Positions 13,401-25,933 are shown, numbered from the stretch's first letter. The stretch: DNA of 64,000 nucleotides from Azadirachta indica (GCA_022749755.1 CM040445.1:10933182-10997181), one strand, 5' to 3'. Notes: a model not told the origin generated them from the letters alone. Numbers and translations: made by a program.

Positions 13401-16400
13401 CTCAAAATGTTTATATTCGACTGAAAATGTCCTCAATAGGGATGAAAACAACATCACCATGGCTAATAAAGACTTTAATACGGCTTACTGAAGATTTATT
13501 CAACATAACAGAAGATTTCTTCCTTGCGGCGAAAGAATTCTTCATAACGACGAAAGATTTGTTCTTGACGACGAAAAAATTGTTCTTAACGACGGAAGAA
13601 TTACTCTTACTCCTCAAAATGTCTATATTCGACTGAAAATGTCCTCAATAGGGATGAAAACAACATCACCATGGCTAATAAAGACTTTAATACGGCTTAC
13701 TGAAGATTTATTCAACATAACAGAAGATTTCTTCCTTGCGGCGAAAGAATTCTTCATAACGACGAAAGATTTGTTCTTGACGACGAAAGAATTGTTCTTA
13801 ACGACGGAAGAATTACTCTTACTCCTCAAAATGTCTATATTCGACTGAAAATGTCCTCAATAGGGATGAAAACAACATCACCATGGCTAATAAGGACTTT
13901 AATACGGCTTACTGAAGATTTATTCAACATAACAGAAGATTTCTTCCTTGCGGCGAAAGAATTCTTCATAACGACGAAAGATTTGTTCTTGACGACGAAA
14001 GAATTGTTCTTAACGACGGAAGAATTACTCTTACTCCTCAAAATGTTATATTCGACTGAAAATGTCCTCAATAGGGATGAAAACAACATCACCATGGCTA
14101 ATAAAGACTTTAATACGGCTTATTGAAGATTTATTCAACATAACAGAGGATTTCTTCCTTGCGGCGAAAGAATTCTTCATAACGACGAAAGATTTGTTCT
14201 TGACGACGAAAAATTGTTCTTAGCGACGGAAGAATTACTCTTACTGCTCAAAATGTCTATATTCGACTGAAAATGTCCTCAATAGGGATGAAAACAACAT
14301 CACCATGGCTAATAAGGACTTTAATATGGCTTACTGAAGATTTATTCAACATAACAGAGGATTTCTTCCTTGCGGCGAAAGAATTCTTCATAACGACGAA
14401 AGATTTGTTCTTGACGGCGAAAGATTTGTTCCTAACGACGGAAGAATTACTCTTACTCCTAAAAATGTCTATATGCGACTGAAAATGTCCTCAATAGGGA
14501 TGAAAACAACATCACCATGGCTAATAGCGACTTTAATACGGCTTACTGAAGATTTATTCAACATAACAGAAGATTTCTTCATTGCGGCGAAAAAATTCTT
14601 CATAACGACGAAAGATTTGTTCTTGACGACGAAAAAATTGTTTTAACGACGGAAGAATTACTCTTACTCCTCAAAATGTCTATAATCGAATGAAAATGTC
14701 CTCAATAGGAATAAAAACAACATCACCATGGCTAATAAGGACTTTAATACGGCTTACTGAAGATTTATTCAACATAACAGAAGATTTCTTCCCCGCGGCG
14801 AAAGAATTCTTCATAACGACGAAAGATTTGTTCTTGACGACGAAAGAATTGTTCTTCACGACGGAAGAATTACTCTTACTCCTCAAAATGTTTATATTCG
14901 ACTGAAAATGTCCTCAATTGCGATGAAAACAACATCACTATGACTAAGAAAGACTTTAATACGGCTTACTGAAGATTTATTCAACATAACAGAAGATTTC
15001 TTCCTTGCGGCGAAAGAATTCTTCATAACGACGAAAGATTTGTTCTTGACGACGAAAGAATTGTTCTTAACGACGGAAGAATTACTCTTACTCCTCAAAA
15101 TGTTTATATTCGACTGAAAATGTCCTCAATAGGGATGAAAACAACATCACCATGGCTAATAAGGACTTTAATACGGCTTACTGAAGATTTATTCAACATA
15201 ACAGAAGATTTCTTCCTTGCGGCGAAAGAATTCTTCATAACGACGAAAGATTTGTTCTTGACGACGAAAGAATTGTTCTTAACGACGGAAGAATTACTCT
15301 TACTCCTCAAAATGTTTATATTCGACTGAAAATGTCCTCAATAGGGATGAAAACAACATCACCATGGCTAATAAAGACTTTAATACGGCTTACTGAAGAT
15401 TTATTCAACATAACAGAAGATTTCTTCCTTGCGGCGAAAGAATTCTTCATAACGACGAAAGATTTGTTCTTGACGACGAAAGAATTGTTCTTAACGACGG
15501 AAGAATTACTCTTACTCCTCAAAATGTCTATATTCGACTGAAAATGTCCTCAATAGGGATGAAAAACAACATCACCATGGCTAATAAGGACTTTAATACG
15601 GCTTACTGAAGATTTATTCAACATAACAGAAGATTTCTTCCTTGCGGCGAAAGAATTCTTCATAACGACGAAAGATTTGTTCTTGACGACGAAAGAATTG
15701 TTCTTAACGACGGAAGAATTACTCTTACTCCTCAAAATGTTATATTCGACTGAAAAATGTCCTCAATAGGGATGAAAACAACATCACCATGGCTAATAAA
15801 GACTTTAATACGGCTTACTGAAGATTTATTCAACATAACAGAAGATTTCTTCCTTGCGGCGAAAGAATTCTTCATAACGACGAAAGATTTGTTCTTGACG
15901 ACGAAAGAATTGTTCTTAACGACGGAAGAATTACTCTTACTCCTCAAAATGTTTATATTCGACTGAAAATGTCCTCAATAGGGATGAAAACAACATCACC
16001 ATGACTAATAAAGACTTTAATACGGCTTACTGAAGATTTATTCAACATAACAGAAGATTTCTTCCTTGCGGCGAAAGAATTCTTCATAACGACGAAAGAT
16101 TTGTTCTTGACGACGAAAGAATTGTTCTTAACGACGGAAGAATTACTCTTACTCCTCAAAATGTTTATATTCGACTGAAAATGTCCTCAATAGGGATGAA
16201 AACAACATCACCATGGCTAATAAGGACTTTAATACGGCTTACTGAAGATTTATTCAACATAACAGAAGATTTCTTCCTTGCGGCGAAAGAATTCTTCATA
16301 AGGACGAAAGATTTGTTCTTGACGACGAAATAAATGTTTTTAAAGAGGGAAGAATTACTCATACTCCTAAAAATGTCTATATTCGACTGAAAATGTCCTC

Positions 16401-17238
16401 AATAGGGATGAAAACAACATCACAATGGCTAATAAGGACTTTAATACGGCTTACTGAAGATTTATTCAACATAACAGAAGATTTCTTCCTTGCGGCGAAA
16501 GAATTCTTCATAACGACGAAAGATTTGTTCTTGACGACGAAAGAATTGTTCTTAACGACGGAAGAATTACTCTTACTCCTCATATGTTTATATTCGACTG
16601 AAAATGTCTCAATAGGGATGAAAACAACATCACATGGCTAATGAGGACTTTAATACGGCTTACTGAAGATTTATTCAACATAACAGAAGATTTCTTCCTT
16701 GCGGCGAAAGAATTCTTCATAACGACGAAAGATTTGTTCTTGACGACGAAAGAATTGTTCTTAACGACGGAAGAATTACTCTTACTCCTAAAAATTGTCT
16801 ATATTCGACTGAAAATGTCCTCAATAGGGATGAAAACAACATCACCATGGCTAATAAGACTTTAATACGGCTTACTGAAGATTTATTCAACATAACAGAA
16901 GATTTCTTCCTTGCGGCGAAAGAATTCTTCATAACGACGAAAGATTTGTTCTTGACGACGAAAGAATTTGTTCTTAACGACGGAAGAATTACTCTTACTC
17001 CTCAAAATGTCTATATTCGACTGAAAATGTCCTCAATAGGGATGAAAACAACATCACCATGGCTAATAAAGACTTTAATACGGCTTACTGAAGATTTATT
17101 CAACATAACAGAAGATTTTCTTCCTTGCGGCGAAAGAATTCTTCATAACGACGAAAGATTTGTTCTTGACGACGAAAAATTGTTCTTAACGACGGAAGAA
17201 TTACTCTTACTCCTCTAAATGTCTATATTCGACTGAAA

Positions 17239-20209
17239 ATGTCCTCAATATGGGATGAAAACAACATCAGCAACCATGACTAATAAAGACTTTAATACGG
17301 CTTACTGAAGATTTATTCAACATAACAGAAGATTTCTTCCTTGCGGCGAAAGAATTCTTCATAACGACGAAAGATTTGTTCTTGACGACGAAAGAATTGT
17401 TCTTAACGACGGGAAGAATTACTCTTACTCCATCAAAAATGTTTCTAATATTAGACTGAAAATGTCCTCAATAGGGTGTGAAAACAACATCACCATGGCT
17501 AATAAGGACTTTAACACGGCTTACTGAAGATTTATTTCAACATAAAGCCTGAGGATTTCTTCGTTGCGGCGAAAGAATTCTTCATAACGACGAAAGATTT
17601 GTTCTTGACGACGAAAAGAATTGTTCTTAACGACAGGGAAGAAATACTCTTACTCCTCAAAATGTTTATATTCGACTGAAAATGTCCTCAATAGGGGGAT
17701 GAAAACAACATCACCACGGTAATAAGGACTTTAATACGGTTCTTACTGAAGATTTATTCAAACCATAACAGAAAGATTTCTTCCTTGGGCGAAAGAATTC
17801 TTCATAACGACGAAAGATTTGTTCTTGACGACGAAAGAATTGTTCTTAACACAGGTAAAGAATTACTCTTACTCCTCAAAATGTTTATATTCGACTGAAA
17901 ATGTCCTCAATAGGGATGAAAACAAAACATCACCATGACTAATAAAGTACTTTAATAGCGCTTACTGCAGATTTATTCAACATCACCAGAAAGATTTCTA
18001 TTCTTCGTGTTGCGGCGAAAGAATTCTTCATAACGACGAAAGATTTGTTCTTGATCGACGAAAGAATTGTTGTTAAGCGACGGGAACGAATTACTCCTAC
18101 TACTAAAAAATGTCTTATTTCTACTGAAAATGTCCTCAATAGGGATGATGAAAACAACATCACCATGGCTATAAGGACTTTAATACGGCTTACTGAAGAT
18201 TTATTCAACATAACAGAAGGATTTCTTCGCTTGCGGCGAAAGAATTCCTCATAACGACGAAAAGATTTGTTATTGACGACGAAAGACATTGTTCTTAACG
18301 ACGGAAGCATTACACTTACTCCTCAAATTGTTTATATTCGATGAAAAAGGTCCTCAATAGGGGATGAAAACAACATCACCCATGACTAATAATGGACTTT
18401 AATAGTCCCCCCCCCCCGGCTTACTGAAGATTTATTCAATAAAAGGGGGGGGGGACATAATAGAAGATTTCTTATTCTTTCGCTTGCGGGGCGAAAACTA
18501 CTTCTTCATAACGACCCGAAAGATTTGTTCTTGACGACGAAAGAATTGTTCTTAACGAGCGGAAGAAAGAGGAAATTACTCTTACCTGTTACACCTCAAA
18601 ATGTTTATATTCGACTGAAAATGTCCTCAATTAGGGATGAAAAAACACATCATCACCACCGACTAATGAAGGACTTTAATATCGCTTACTGAAGATTTAT
18701 TCAACATAACAGAAGGGCGGGCGCATTTCTTCCTTGCGGCGATAAGAATTCTTCATAACGACGAGATGATTTGTTTCTTGACGACGAAAAAAGAATTGTT
18801 TTAACGACGGAAGAATTACTCTTACTCCTCAAAATGTTATATATTCGACTGAAAAATTGTCCCCTCAATAGGGATGAAAACAAACATCACCCATGGACTA
18901 ATAAGACTTTAATACGGGCTTACTGAAGATTTATTCAACATAACAGAAGATCTTCTTCCTTGCGGCGGAAAGAAATTCTTTTTCATAACGACGAAAGATT
19001 TGTTTTCTTGACGTCGAAAGAATTGTTCTTAACGGACGGAAGAATTACTCTTACTCCTCAAAATGTTTATATTTCGATTGAAAATGTCCTCAATAGGGGA
19101 TGAAAACAACATCACCATGACTAATAAAGACTTTAATACATGGCTTACTGAAGATTTATTATCAACATAACAGAAGATTTCTTCGTTGCGGCGAAAGAAT
19201 TCTTCATAACGACGAAAGATTTGTTCTTGACGACGAAAGAATTGTTCTTAACGACGGAAGAATTACTCTTACTCCTCAAAATGTTTATATTCGACTGAAA
19301 ATGTCCTCAATAGGATGAAAACAACATCACAATGACTATAATAAAGACTTTAATACGGCTTACTGAAGATTTATTCAACGCATTAACAGGAAGATTTCTT
19401 CGTTGAGAGCGAAGAATTCATCATAATCGTCGAAGATTTGCCTTGTTGACCGACCCAAGAAATGGTCTTAAAGACGGAAGAATTTCTCTTTACCTCCACA
19501 AAAAGTTTATAAACGACTGAAAAATGTCCTCAATTGGGATGAAAACAACATCATCACGATCTATTAAACACTTTTAATAACGGCTAACTGAAGATTTCTT
19601 ACAACATAACAGAAGATTTCTTCTTTCTTCGTTTGGCGGCGAAAGGAAATTGTCTAAATAAGCGACGAAAGAATTGTTGCTTTGACGACGAAATAATGGA
19701 TCTTATAACGACTGAAGAATTACTCTTATACCTCTTCAAAAATTTTTGATATTACGACTGATAAGGTCCTCAATTGAGGATGTAAACAAGACATCATCCT
19801 GGGTCGAATAAGAACTTATAAATTAGGCAGTATTACCTGAAGAATTATTCAATCATAATAGAAGATTTCCTCCTATGAGAGCGAAAGGAATTCTTCATAA
19901 CGACGAATGTTTTTTTCTTGGAACGACGAAAGAATTTTCTTAATGACAGAAGAATATTCGCACACTCGCTAAAAAAAAGTCTATATTCGATTGAAAAATG
20001 TCCACATTAGGGATGAAAACAACATAACCATGGCTAATAAGGACTTTAATACGGCTTACTGAAGATTTATTCAACATAACAGAAGATTTCTTCCTTGCGG
20101 CGAAAGAATTCTTCATAACGACAAAAGATTTGTTCTTGACGACGAAAGAATTGTTCTTAACGACGGAAGAATTACTCTTACTCCTCAAAATGTCTATATT
20201 CGACTGAAA
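17239..20209 (+). repeat. Left corrupted zone: 13 insertion-bearing monomers
   Basis: The 212-bp period persists but every landmark is damaged by scattered short indels and substitutions. The monomer lengths I counted are 223, 220, 219, 229, 218, 273, 236, 227, 217, 223, 240, 234 and 212 bp: twelve of thirteen exceed 212. The worst stretch is 19375-19975, just before the perfect core. Insertions in random places resemble raw single-molecule read errors more than biological decay, which would also bring deletions and mostly substitutions. There is no gene or unique insert. Confidence 0.85.
18407..18454. other. C11 and G10 homopolymer pair inside one monomer
   Basis: A run of eleven C (18407-18417) and a run of ten G (18445-18454) flank 27 bp of otherwise recognisable monomer sequence. 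Neither run exists in any other copy. The runs are complementary and could in principle form a hairpin, but they lie in the corrupted zone, so a base-calling or consensus artefact is the likelier source. Confidence 0.8.
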
Positions 20210-20241
20210 ATGTCCTCAATAGGGATGAAAACAACATCACC

Positions 20242-20274
20242 ATGGCTAATAAGGACTTTAATACGGCTTACTGA
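20242..20274 (+). other. 10-codon open frame behind a Kozak-like ATG (representative, doubtful)
   Basis: Each core monomer contains ATCACCATGGCT, a good match to the vertebrate-type initiation context ACCATGG. It is followed by ten codons (Met-Ala-Asn-Lys-Asp-Phe-Asn-Thr-Ala-Tyr) and TGA. The one common core polymorphism, base 44 G/A, is silent here (AAG or AAA, Lys). In the one-base-deleted monomers this ATG instead enters the long 69-codon frame. I have no evidence of transcription or translation, and the silent site has a sizeable chance of being coincidence. Confidence is for this being a real coding element. Confidence 0.07.
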
Positions 20275-20413
20275 AGATTTATTCAACATAACAGAAGATT
20301 TCTTCCTTGCGGCGAAAGAATTCTTCATAACGACGAAAGATTTGTTCTTGACGACGAAAGAATTGTTCTTAACGACGGAAGAATTACTCTTACTCCTCAA
20401 AATGTCTATATTC
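20267..20413 (+). repeat. Seven 21-bp subrepeats (147 bp) within the monomer, representative
   Basis: Monomer bases 58-204 divide into seven 21-bp units on the pattern ACGACGAAAGAATTGTTCTT plus one base. Units 3 to 6 (bases 100-183) match strongly; units 1, 2 and 7 are more diverged. In the sense frame they read as heptads: LTEDLFN, ITEDFFL, AAKEFFI, TTKDLFL, TTKELFL, TTEELLL, LLKMSIF. Seven array monomers have gained or lost exactly one unit, which supports 21 bp as a real unit of change. Confidence 0.9.
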
Positions 20414-23400
20414 GACTGAAAATGTCCTCAATAGGGATGAAAACAACATCACCATGGCTAATAAGGACTTTAATACGGCTTACTGAAGATTTATTCAACA
20501 TAACAGAAGATTTCTTCCTTGCGGCGAAAGAATTCTTCATAACGACGAAAGATTTGTTCTTGACGACGAAAGAATTGTTCTTAACGACGGAAGAATTACT
20601 CTTACTCCTCAAAATGTCTATATTCGACTGAAAATGTCCTCAATAGGGATGAAAACAACATCACCATGGCTAATAAGGACTTTAATACGGCTTACTGAAG
20701 ATTTATTCAACATAACAGAAGATTTCTTCCTTGCGGCGAAAGAATTCTTCATAACGACGAAAGATTTGTTCTTGACGACGAAAGAATTGTTCTTAACGAC
20801 GGAAGAATTACTCTTACTCCTCAAAATGTCTATATTCGACTGAAAATGTCCTCAATAGGGATGAAAACAACATCACCATGGCTAATAAGGACTTTAATAC
20901 GGCTTACTGAAGATTTATTCAACATAACAGAAGATTTCTTCCTTGCGGCGAAAGAATTCTTCATAACGACGAAAGATTTGTTCTTGACGACGAAAGAATT
21001 GTTCTTAACGACGGAAGAATTACTCTTACTCCTCAAAATGTCTATATTCGACTGAAAATGTCCTCAATAGGGATGAAAACAACATCACCATGGCTAATAA
21101 GGACTTTAATACGGCTTACTGAAGATTTATTCAACATAACAGAAGATTTCTTCCTTGCGGCGAAAGAATTCTTCATAACGACGAAAGATTTGTTCTTGAC
21201 GACGAAAGAATTGTTCTTAACGACGGAAGAATTACTCTTACTCCTCAAAATGTCTATATTCGACTGAAAATGTCCTCAATAGGGATGAAAACAACATCAC
21301 CATGGCTAATAAGGACTTTAATACGGCTTACTGAAGATTTATTCAACATAACAGAAGATTTCTTCCTTGCGGCGAAAGAATTCTTCATAACGACGAAAGA
21401 TTTGTTCTTGACGACGAAAGAATTGTTCTTAACGACGGAAGAATTACTCTTACTCCTCAAAATGTCTATATTCGACTGAAAATGTCCTCAATAGGGATGA
21501 AAACAACATCACCATGGCTAATAAGGACTTTAATACGGCTTACTGAAGATTTATTCAACATAACAGAAGATTTCTTCCTTGCGGCGAAAGAATTCTTCAT
21601 AACGACGAAAGATTTGTTCTTGACGACGAAAGAATTGTTCTTAACGACGGAAGAATTACTCTTACTCCTCAAAATGTCTATATTCGACTGAAAATGTCCT
21701 CAATAGGGATGAAAACAACATCACCATGGCTAATAAAGACTTTAATACGGCTTACTGAAGATTTATTCAACATAACAGAAGATTTCTTCCTTGCGGCGAA
21801 AGAATTCTTCATAACGACGAAAGATTTGTTCTTGACGACGAAAGAATTGTTCTTAACGACGGAAGAATTACTCTTACTCCTCAAAATGTCTATATTCGAC
21901 TGAAAATGTCCTCAATAGGGATGAAAACAACATCACCATGGCTAATAAGGACTTTAATACGGCTTACTGAAGATTTATTCAACATAACAGAAGATTTCTT
22001 CCTTGCGGCGAAAGAATTCTTCATAACGACGAAAGATTTGTTCTTGACGACGAAAGAATTGTTCTTAACGACGGAAGAATTACTCTTACTCCTCAAAATG
22101 TCTATATTCGACTGAAAATGTCCTCAATAGGGATGAAAACAACATCACCATGGCTAATAAGGACTTTAATACGGCTTACTGAAGATTTATTCAACATAAC
22201 AGAAGATTTCTTCCTTGCGGCGAAAGAATTCTTCATAACGACGAAAGATTTGTTCTTGACGACGAAAGAATTGTTCTTAACGACGGAAGAATTACTCTTA
22301 CTCCTCAAAATGTCTATATTCGACTGAAAATGTCCTCAATAGGGATGAAAACAACATCACCATGGCTAATAAGGACTTTAATACGGCTTACTGAAGATTT
22401 ATTCAACATAACAGAAGATTTCTTCCTTGCGGCGAAAGAATTCTTCATAACGACGAAAGATTTGTTCTTGACGACGAAAGAATTGTTCTTAACGACGGAA
22501 GAATTACTCTTACTCCTCAAAATGTCTATATTCGACTGAAAATGTCCTCAATAGGGATGAAAACAACATCACCATGGCTAATAAGGACTTTAATACGGCT
22601 TACTGAAGATTTATTCAACATAACAGAAGATTTCTTCCTTGCGGCGAAAGAATTCTTCATAACGACGAAAGATTTGTTCTTGACGACGAAAGAATTGTTC
22701 TTAACGACGGAAGAATTACTCTTACTCCTCAAAATGTCTATATTCGACTGAAAATGTCCTCAATAGGGATGAAAACAACATCACCATGGCTAATAAGGAC
22801 TTTAATACGGCTTACTGAAGATTTATTCAACATAACAGAAGATTTCTTCCTTGCGGCGAAAGAATTCTTCATAACGACGAAAGATTTGTTCTTGACGACG
22901 AAAGAATTGTTCTTAACGACGGAAGAATTACTCTTACTCCTCAAAATGTCTATATTCGACTGAAAATGTCCTCAATAGGGATGAAAACAACATCACCATG
23001 GCTAATAAAGACTTTAATACGGCTTACTGAAGATTTATTCAACATAACAGAAGATTTCTTCCTTGCGGCGAAAGAATTCTTCATAACGACGAAAGATTTG
23101 TTCTTGACGACGAAAGAATTGTTCTTAACGACGGAAGAATTACTCTTACTCCTCAAAATGTCTATATTCGACTGAAAATGTCCTCAATAGGGATGAAAAC
23201 AACATCACCATGGCTAATAAGGACTTTAATACGGCTTACTGAAGATTTATTCAACATAACAGAAGATTTCTTCCTTGCGGCGAAAGAATTCTTCATAACG
23301 ACGAAAGATTTGTTCTTGACGACGAAAGAATTGTTCTTAACGACGGAAGAATTACTCTTACTCCTCAAAATGTCTATATTCGACTGAAAATGTCCTCAAT

Positions 23401-25721
23401 AGGGATGAAAACAACATCACCATGGCTAATAAAGACTTTAATACGGCTTACTGAAGATTTATTCAACATAACAGAAGATTTCTTCCTTGCGGCGAAAGAA
23501 TTCTTCATAACGACGAAAGATTTGTTCTTGACGACGAAAGAATTGTTCTTAACGACGGAAGAATTACTCTTACTCCTCAAAATGTCTATATTCGACTGAA
23601 AATGTCCTCAATAGGGATGAAAACAACATCACCATGGCTAATAAAGACTTTAATACGGCTTACTGAAGATTTATTCAACATAACAGAAGATTTCTTCCTT
23701 GCGGCGAAAGAATTCTTCATAACGACGAAAGATTTGTTCTTGACGACGAAAGAATTGTTCTTAACGACGGAAGAATTACTCTTACTCCTCAAAATGTCTA
23801 TATTCGACTGAAAATGTCCTCAATAGGGATGAAAACAACATCACCATGGCTAATAAGGACTTTAATACGGCTTACTGAAGATTTATTCAACATAACAGAA
23901 GATTTCTTCCTTGCGGCGAAAGAATTCTTCATAACGACGAAAGATTTGTTCTTGACGACGAAAGAATTGTTCTTAACGACGGAAGAATTACTCTTACTCC
24001 TCAAAATGTCTATATTCGACTGAAAATGTCCTCAATAGGGATGAAAACAACATCACCATGGCTAATAAGGACTTTAATACGGCTTACTGAAGATTTATTC
24101 AACATAACAGAAGATTTCTTCCTTGCGGCGAAAGAATTCTTCATAACGACGAAAGATTTGTTCTTGACGACGAAAGAATTGTTCTTAACGACGGAAGAAT
24201 TACTCTTACTCCTCAAAATGTCTATATTCGACTGAAAATGTCCTCAATAGGGATGAAAACAACATCACCATGGCTAATAAAGACTTTAATACGGCTTACT
24301 GAAGATTTATTCAACATAACAGAAGATTTCTTCCTTGCGGCGAAAGAATTCTTCATAACGACGAAAGATTTGTTCTTGACGACGAAAGAATTGTTCTTAA
24401 CGACGGAAGAATTACTCTTACTCCTCAAAATGTCTATATTCGACTGAAAATGTCCTCAATAGGGATGAAAACAACATCACCATGGCTAATAAGGACTTTA
24501 ATACGGCTTACTGAAGATTTATTCAACATAACAGAAGATTTCTTCCTTGCGGCGAAAGAATTCTTCATAACGACGAAAGATTTGTTCTTGACGACGAAAG
24601 AATTGTTCTTAACGACGGAAGAATTACTCTTACTCCTCAAAATGTCTATATTCGACTGAAAATGTCCTCAATAGGGATGAAAACAACATCACCATGGCTA
24701 ATAAGGACTTTAATACGGCTTACTGAAGATTTATTCAACATAACAGAAGATTTCTTCCTTGCGGCGAAAGAATTCTTCATAACGACGAAAGATTTGTTCT
24801 TGACGACGAAAGAATTGTTCTTAACGACGGAAGAATTACTCTTACTCCTCAAAATGTCTATATTCGACTGAAAATGTCCTCAATAGGGATGAAAACAACA
24901 TCACCATGGCTAATAAGGACTTTAATACGGCTTACTGAAGATTTATTCAACATAACAGAAGATTTCTTCCTTGCGGCGAAAGAATTCTTCATAACGACGA
25001 AAGATTTGTTCTTGACGACGAAAGAATTGTTCTTAACGACGGAAGAATTACTCTTACTCCTCAAAATGTCTATATTCGACTGAAAATGTCCTCAATAGGG
25101 ATGAAAACAACATCACCATGGCTAATAAGGACTTTAATACGGCTTACTGAAGATTTATTCAACATAACAGAAGATTTCTTCCTTGCGGCGAAAGAATTCT
25201 TCATAACGACGAAAGATTTGTTCTTGACGACGAAAGAATTGTTCTTAACGACGGAAGAATTACTCTTACTCCTCAAAATGTCTATATTCGACTGAAAATG
25301 TCCTCAATAGGGATGAAAACAACATCACCATGGCTAATAAGGACTTTAATACGGCTTACTGAAGATTTATTCAACATAACAGAAGATTTCTTCCTTGCGG
25401 CGAAAGAATTCTTCATAACGACGAAAGATTTGTTCTTGACGACGAAAGAATTGTTCTTAACGACGGAAGAATTACTCTTACTCCTCAAAATGTCTATATT
25501 CGACTGAAAATGTCCTCAATAGGGATGAAAACAACATCACCATGGCTAATAAGGACTTTAATACGGCTTACTGAAGATTTATTCAACATAACAGAAGATT
25601 TCTTCCTTGCGGCGAAAGAATTCTTCATAACGACGAAAGATTTGTTCTTGACGACGAAAGAATTGTTCTTAACGACGGAAGAATTACTCTTACTCCTCAA
25701 AATGTCTATATTCGACTGAAA

Positions 25722-25933
25722 ATGTCCTCAATAGGGATGAAAACAACATCACCATGGCTAATAAGGACTTTAATACGGCTTACTGAAGATTTATTCAACA
25801 TAACAGAAGATTTCTTCCTTGCGGCGAAAGAATTCTTCATAACGACGAAAGATTTGTTCTTGACGACGAAAAAATTGTTCTTAACGACGGAAGAATTACT
25901 CTTACTCCTCAAAATGTCTATATTCGACTGAAA
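25722..25933 (+). repeat. Core monomer with G151A variant
   Basis: GAAAAAATT replaces GAAAGAATT in the fifth 21-bp subunit. This is one of two core copies with the change (the other is 29961-30172). The variant is very common in both arms, so it may be a remnant of older diversity or a local copying event from the arms. Confidence 0.85.

Larger units (their letters stand above)
4717..17238 (+). repeat. Inner left arm: mostly 212-bp monomers of mixed subfamilies
   Basis: About 59 monomers, most exactly 212 bp and close to the consensus. Recurring variants define subfamilies: CCATGA for CCATGG (for example near 7087, 7298, 8571, 12824, 16001), GTTTATA for GTCTATA at the 3' end, GAAAAAATT for GAAAGAATT, TATATGCGACTG for TATATTCGACTG (near 13201 and 14471), and TCCCCAATAGGG for TCCTCAATAGGG (near 6634). 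Occasional 1-8 bp indels occur, such as the 220-bp copy at 5988-6207. No gene or unique insert is visible. Confidence 0.9.
20210..20421 (+). repeat. Reference monomer (first core copy)
   Basis: One full 212-bp consensus unit. Bases 1-57 are non-repeated and include CCATGG at 31-36. Bases 58-204 are seven 21-bp subrepeats. Bases 205-212 complete the junction (GACTGAAA). A 10-bp palindrome, AAGAATTCTT, lies at 107-116 and includes an EcoRI site. The sense strand is open from base 1 to a TGA at 208-210, two bases before the next ATG. The antisense strand is open for 68 codons across the junction. Confidence 0.95.

Noticed and set aside
17239..20209. Transposon insertion or unique gene inside the corrupted zone
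   Set aside because: All added bases are short and scattered; the satellite landmarks continue in order throughout, with no terminal repeats or target-site duplication.
20267..20413. Heat-shock elements in the GAA/TTC-rich subunits
   Set aside because: The GAA and TTC triplets do not keep the alternating 5-bp spacing required; they follow the 21-bp pattern instead.
20210..20421. Bacterial or phage coiled-coil, antifreeze-like or adhesin repeat protein
   Set aside because: Such repeat proteins need a unit divisible by three and one continuous frame. Here each unit ends in TGA and shifts frame.
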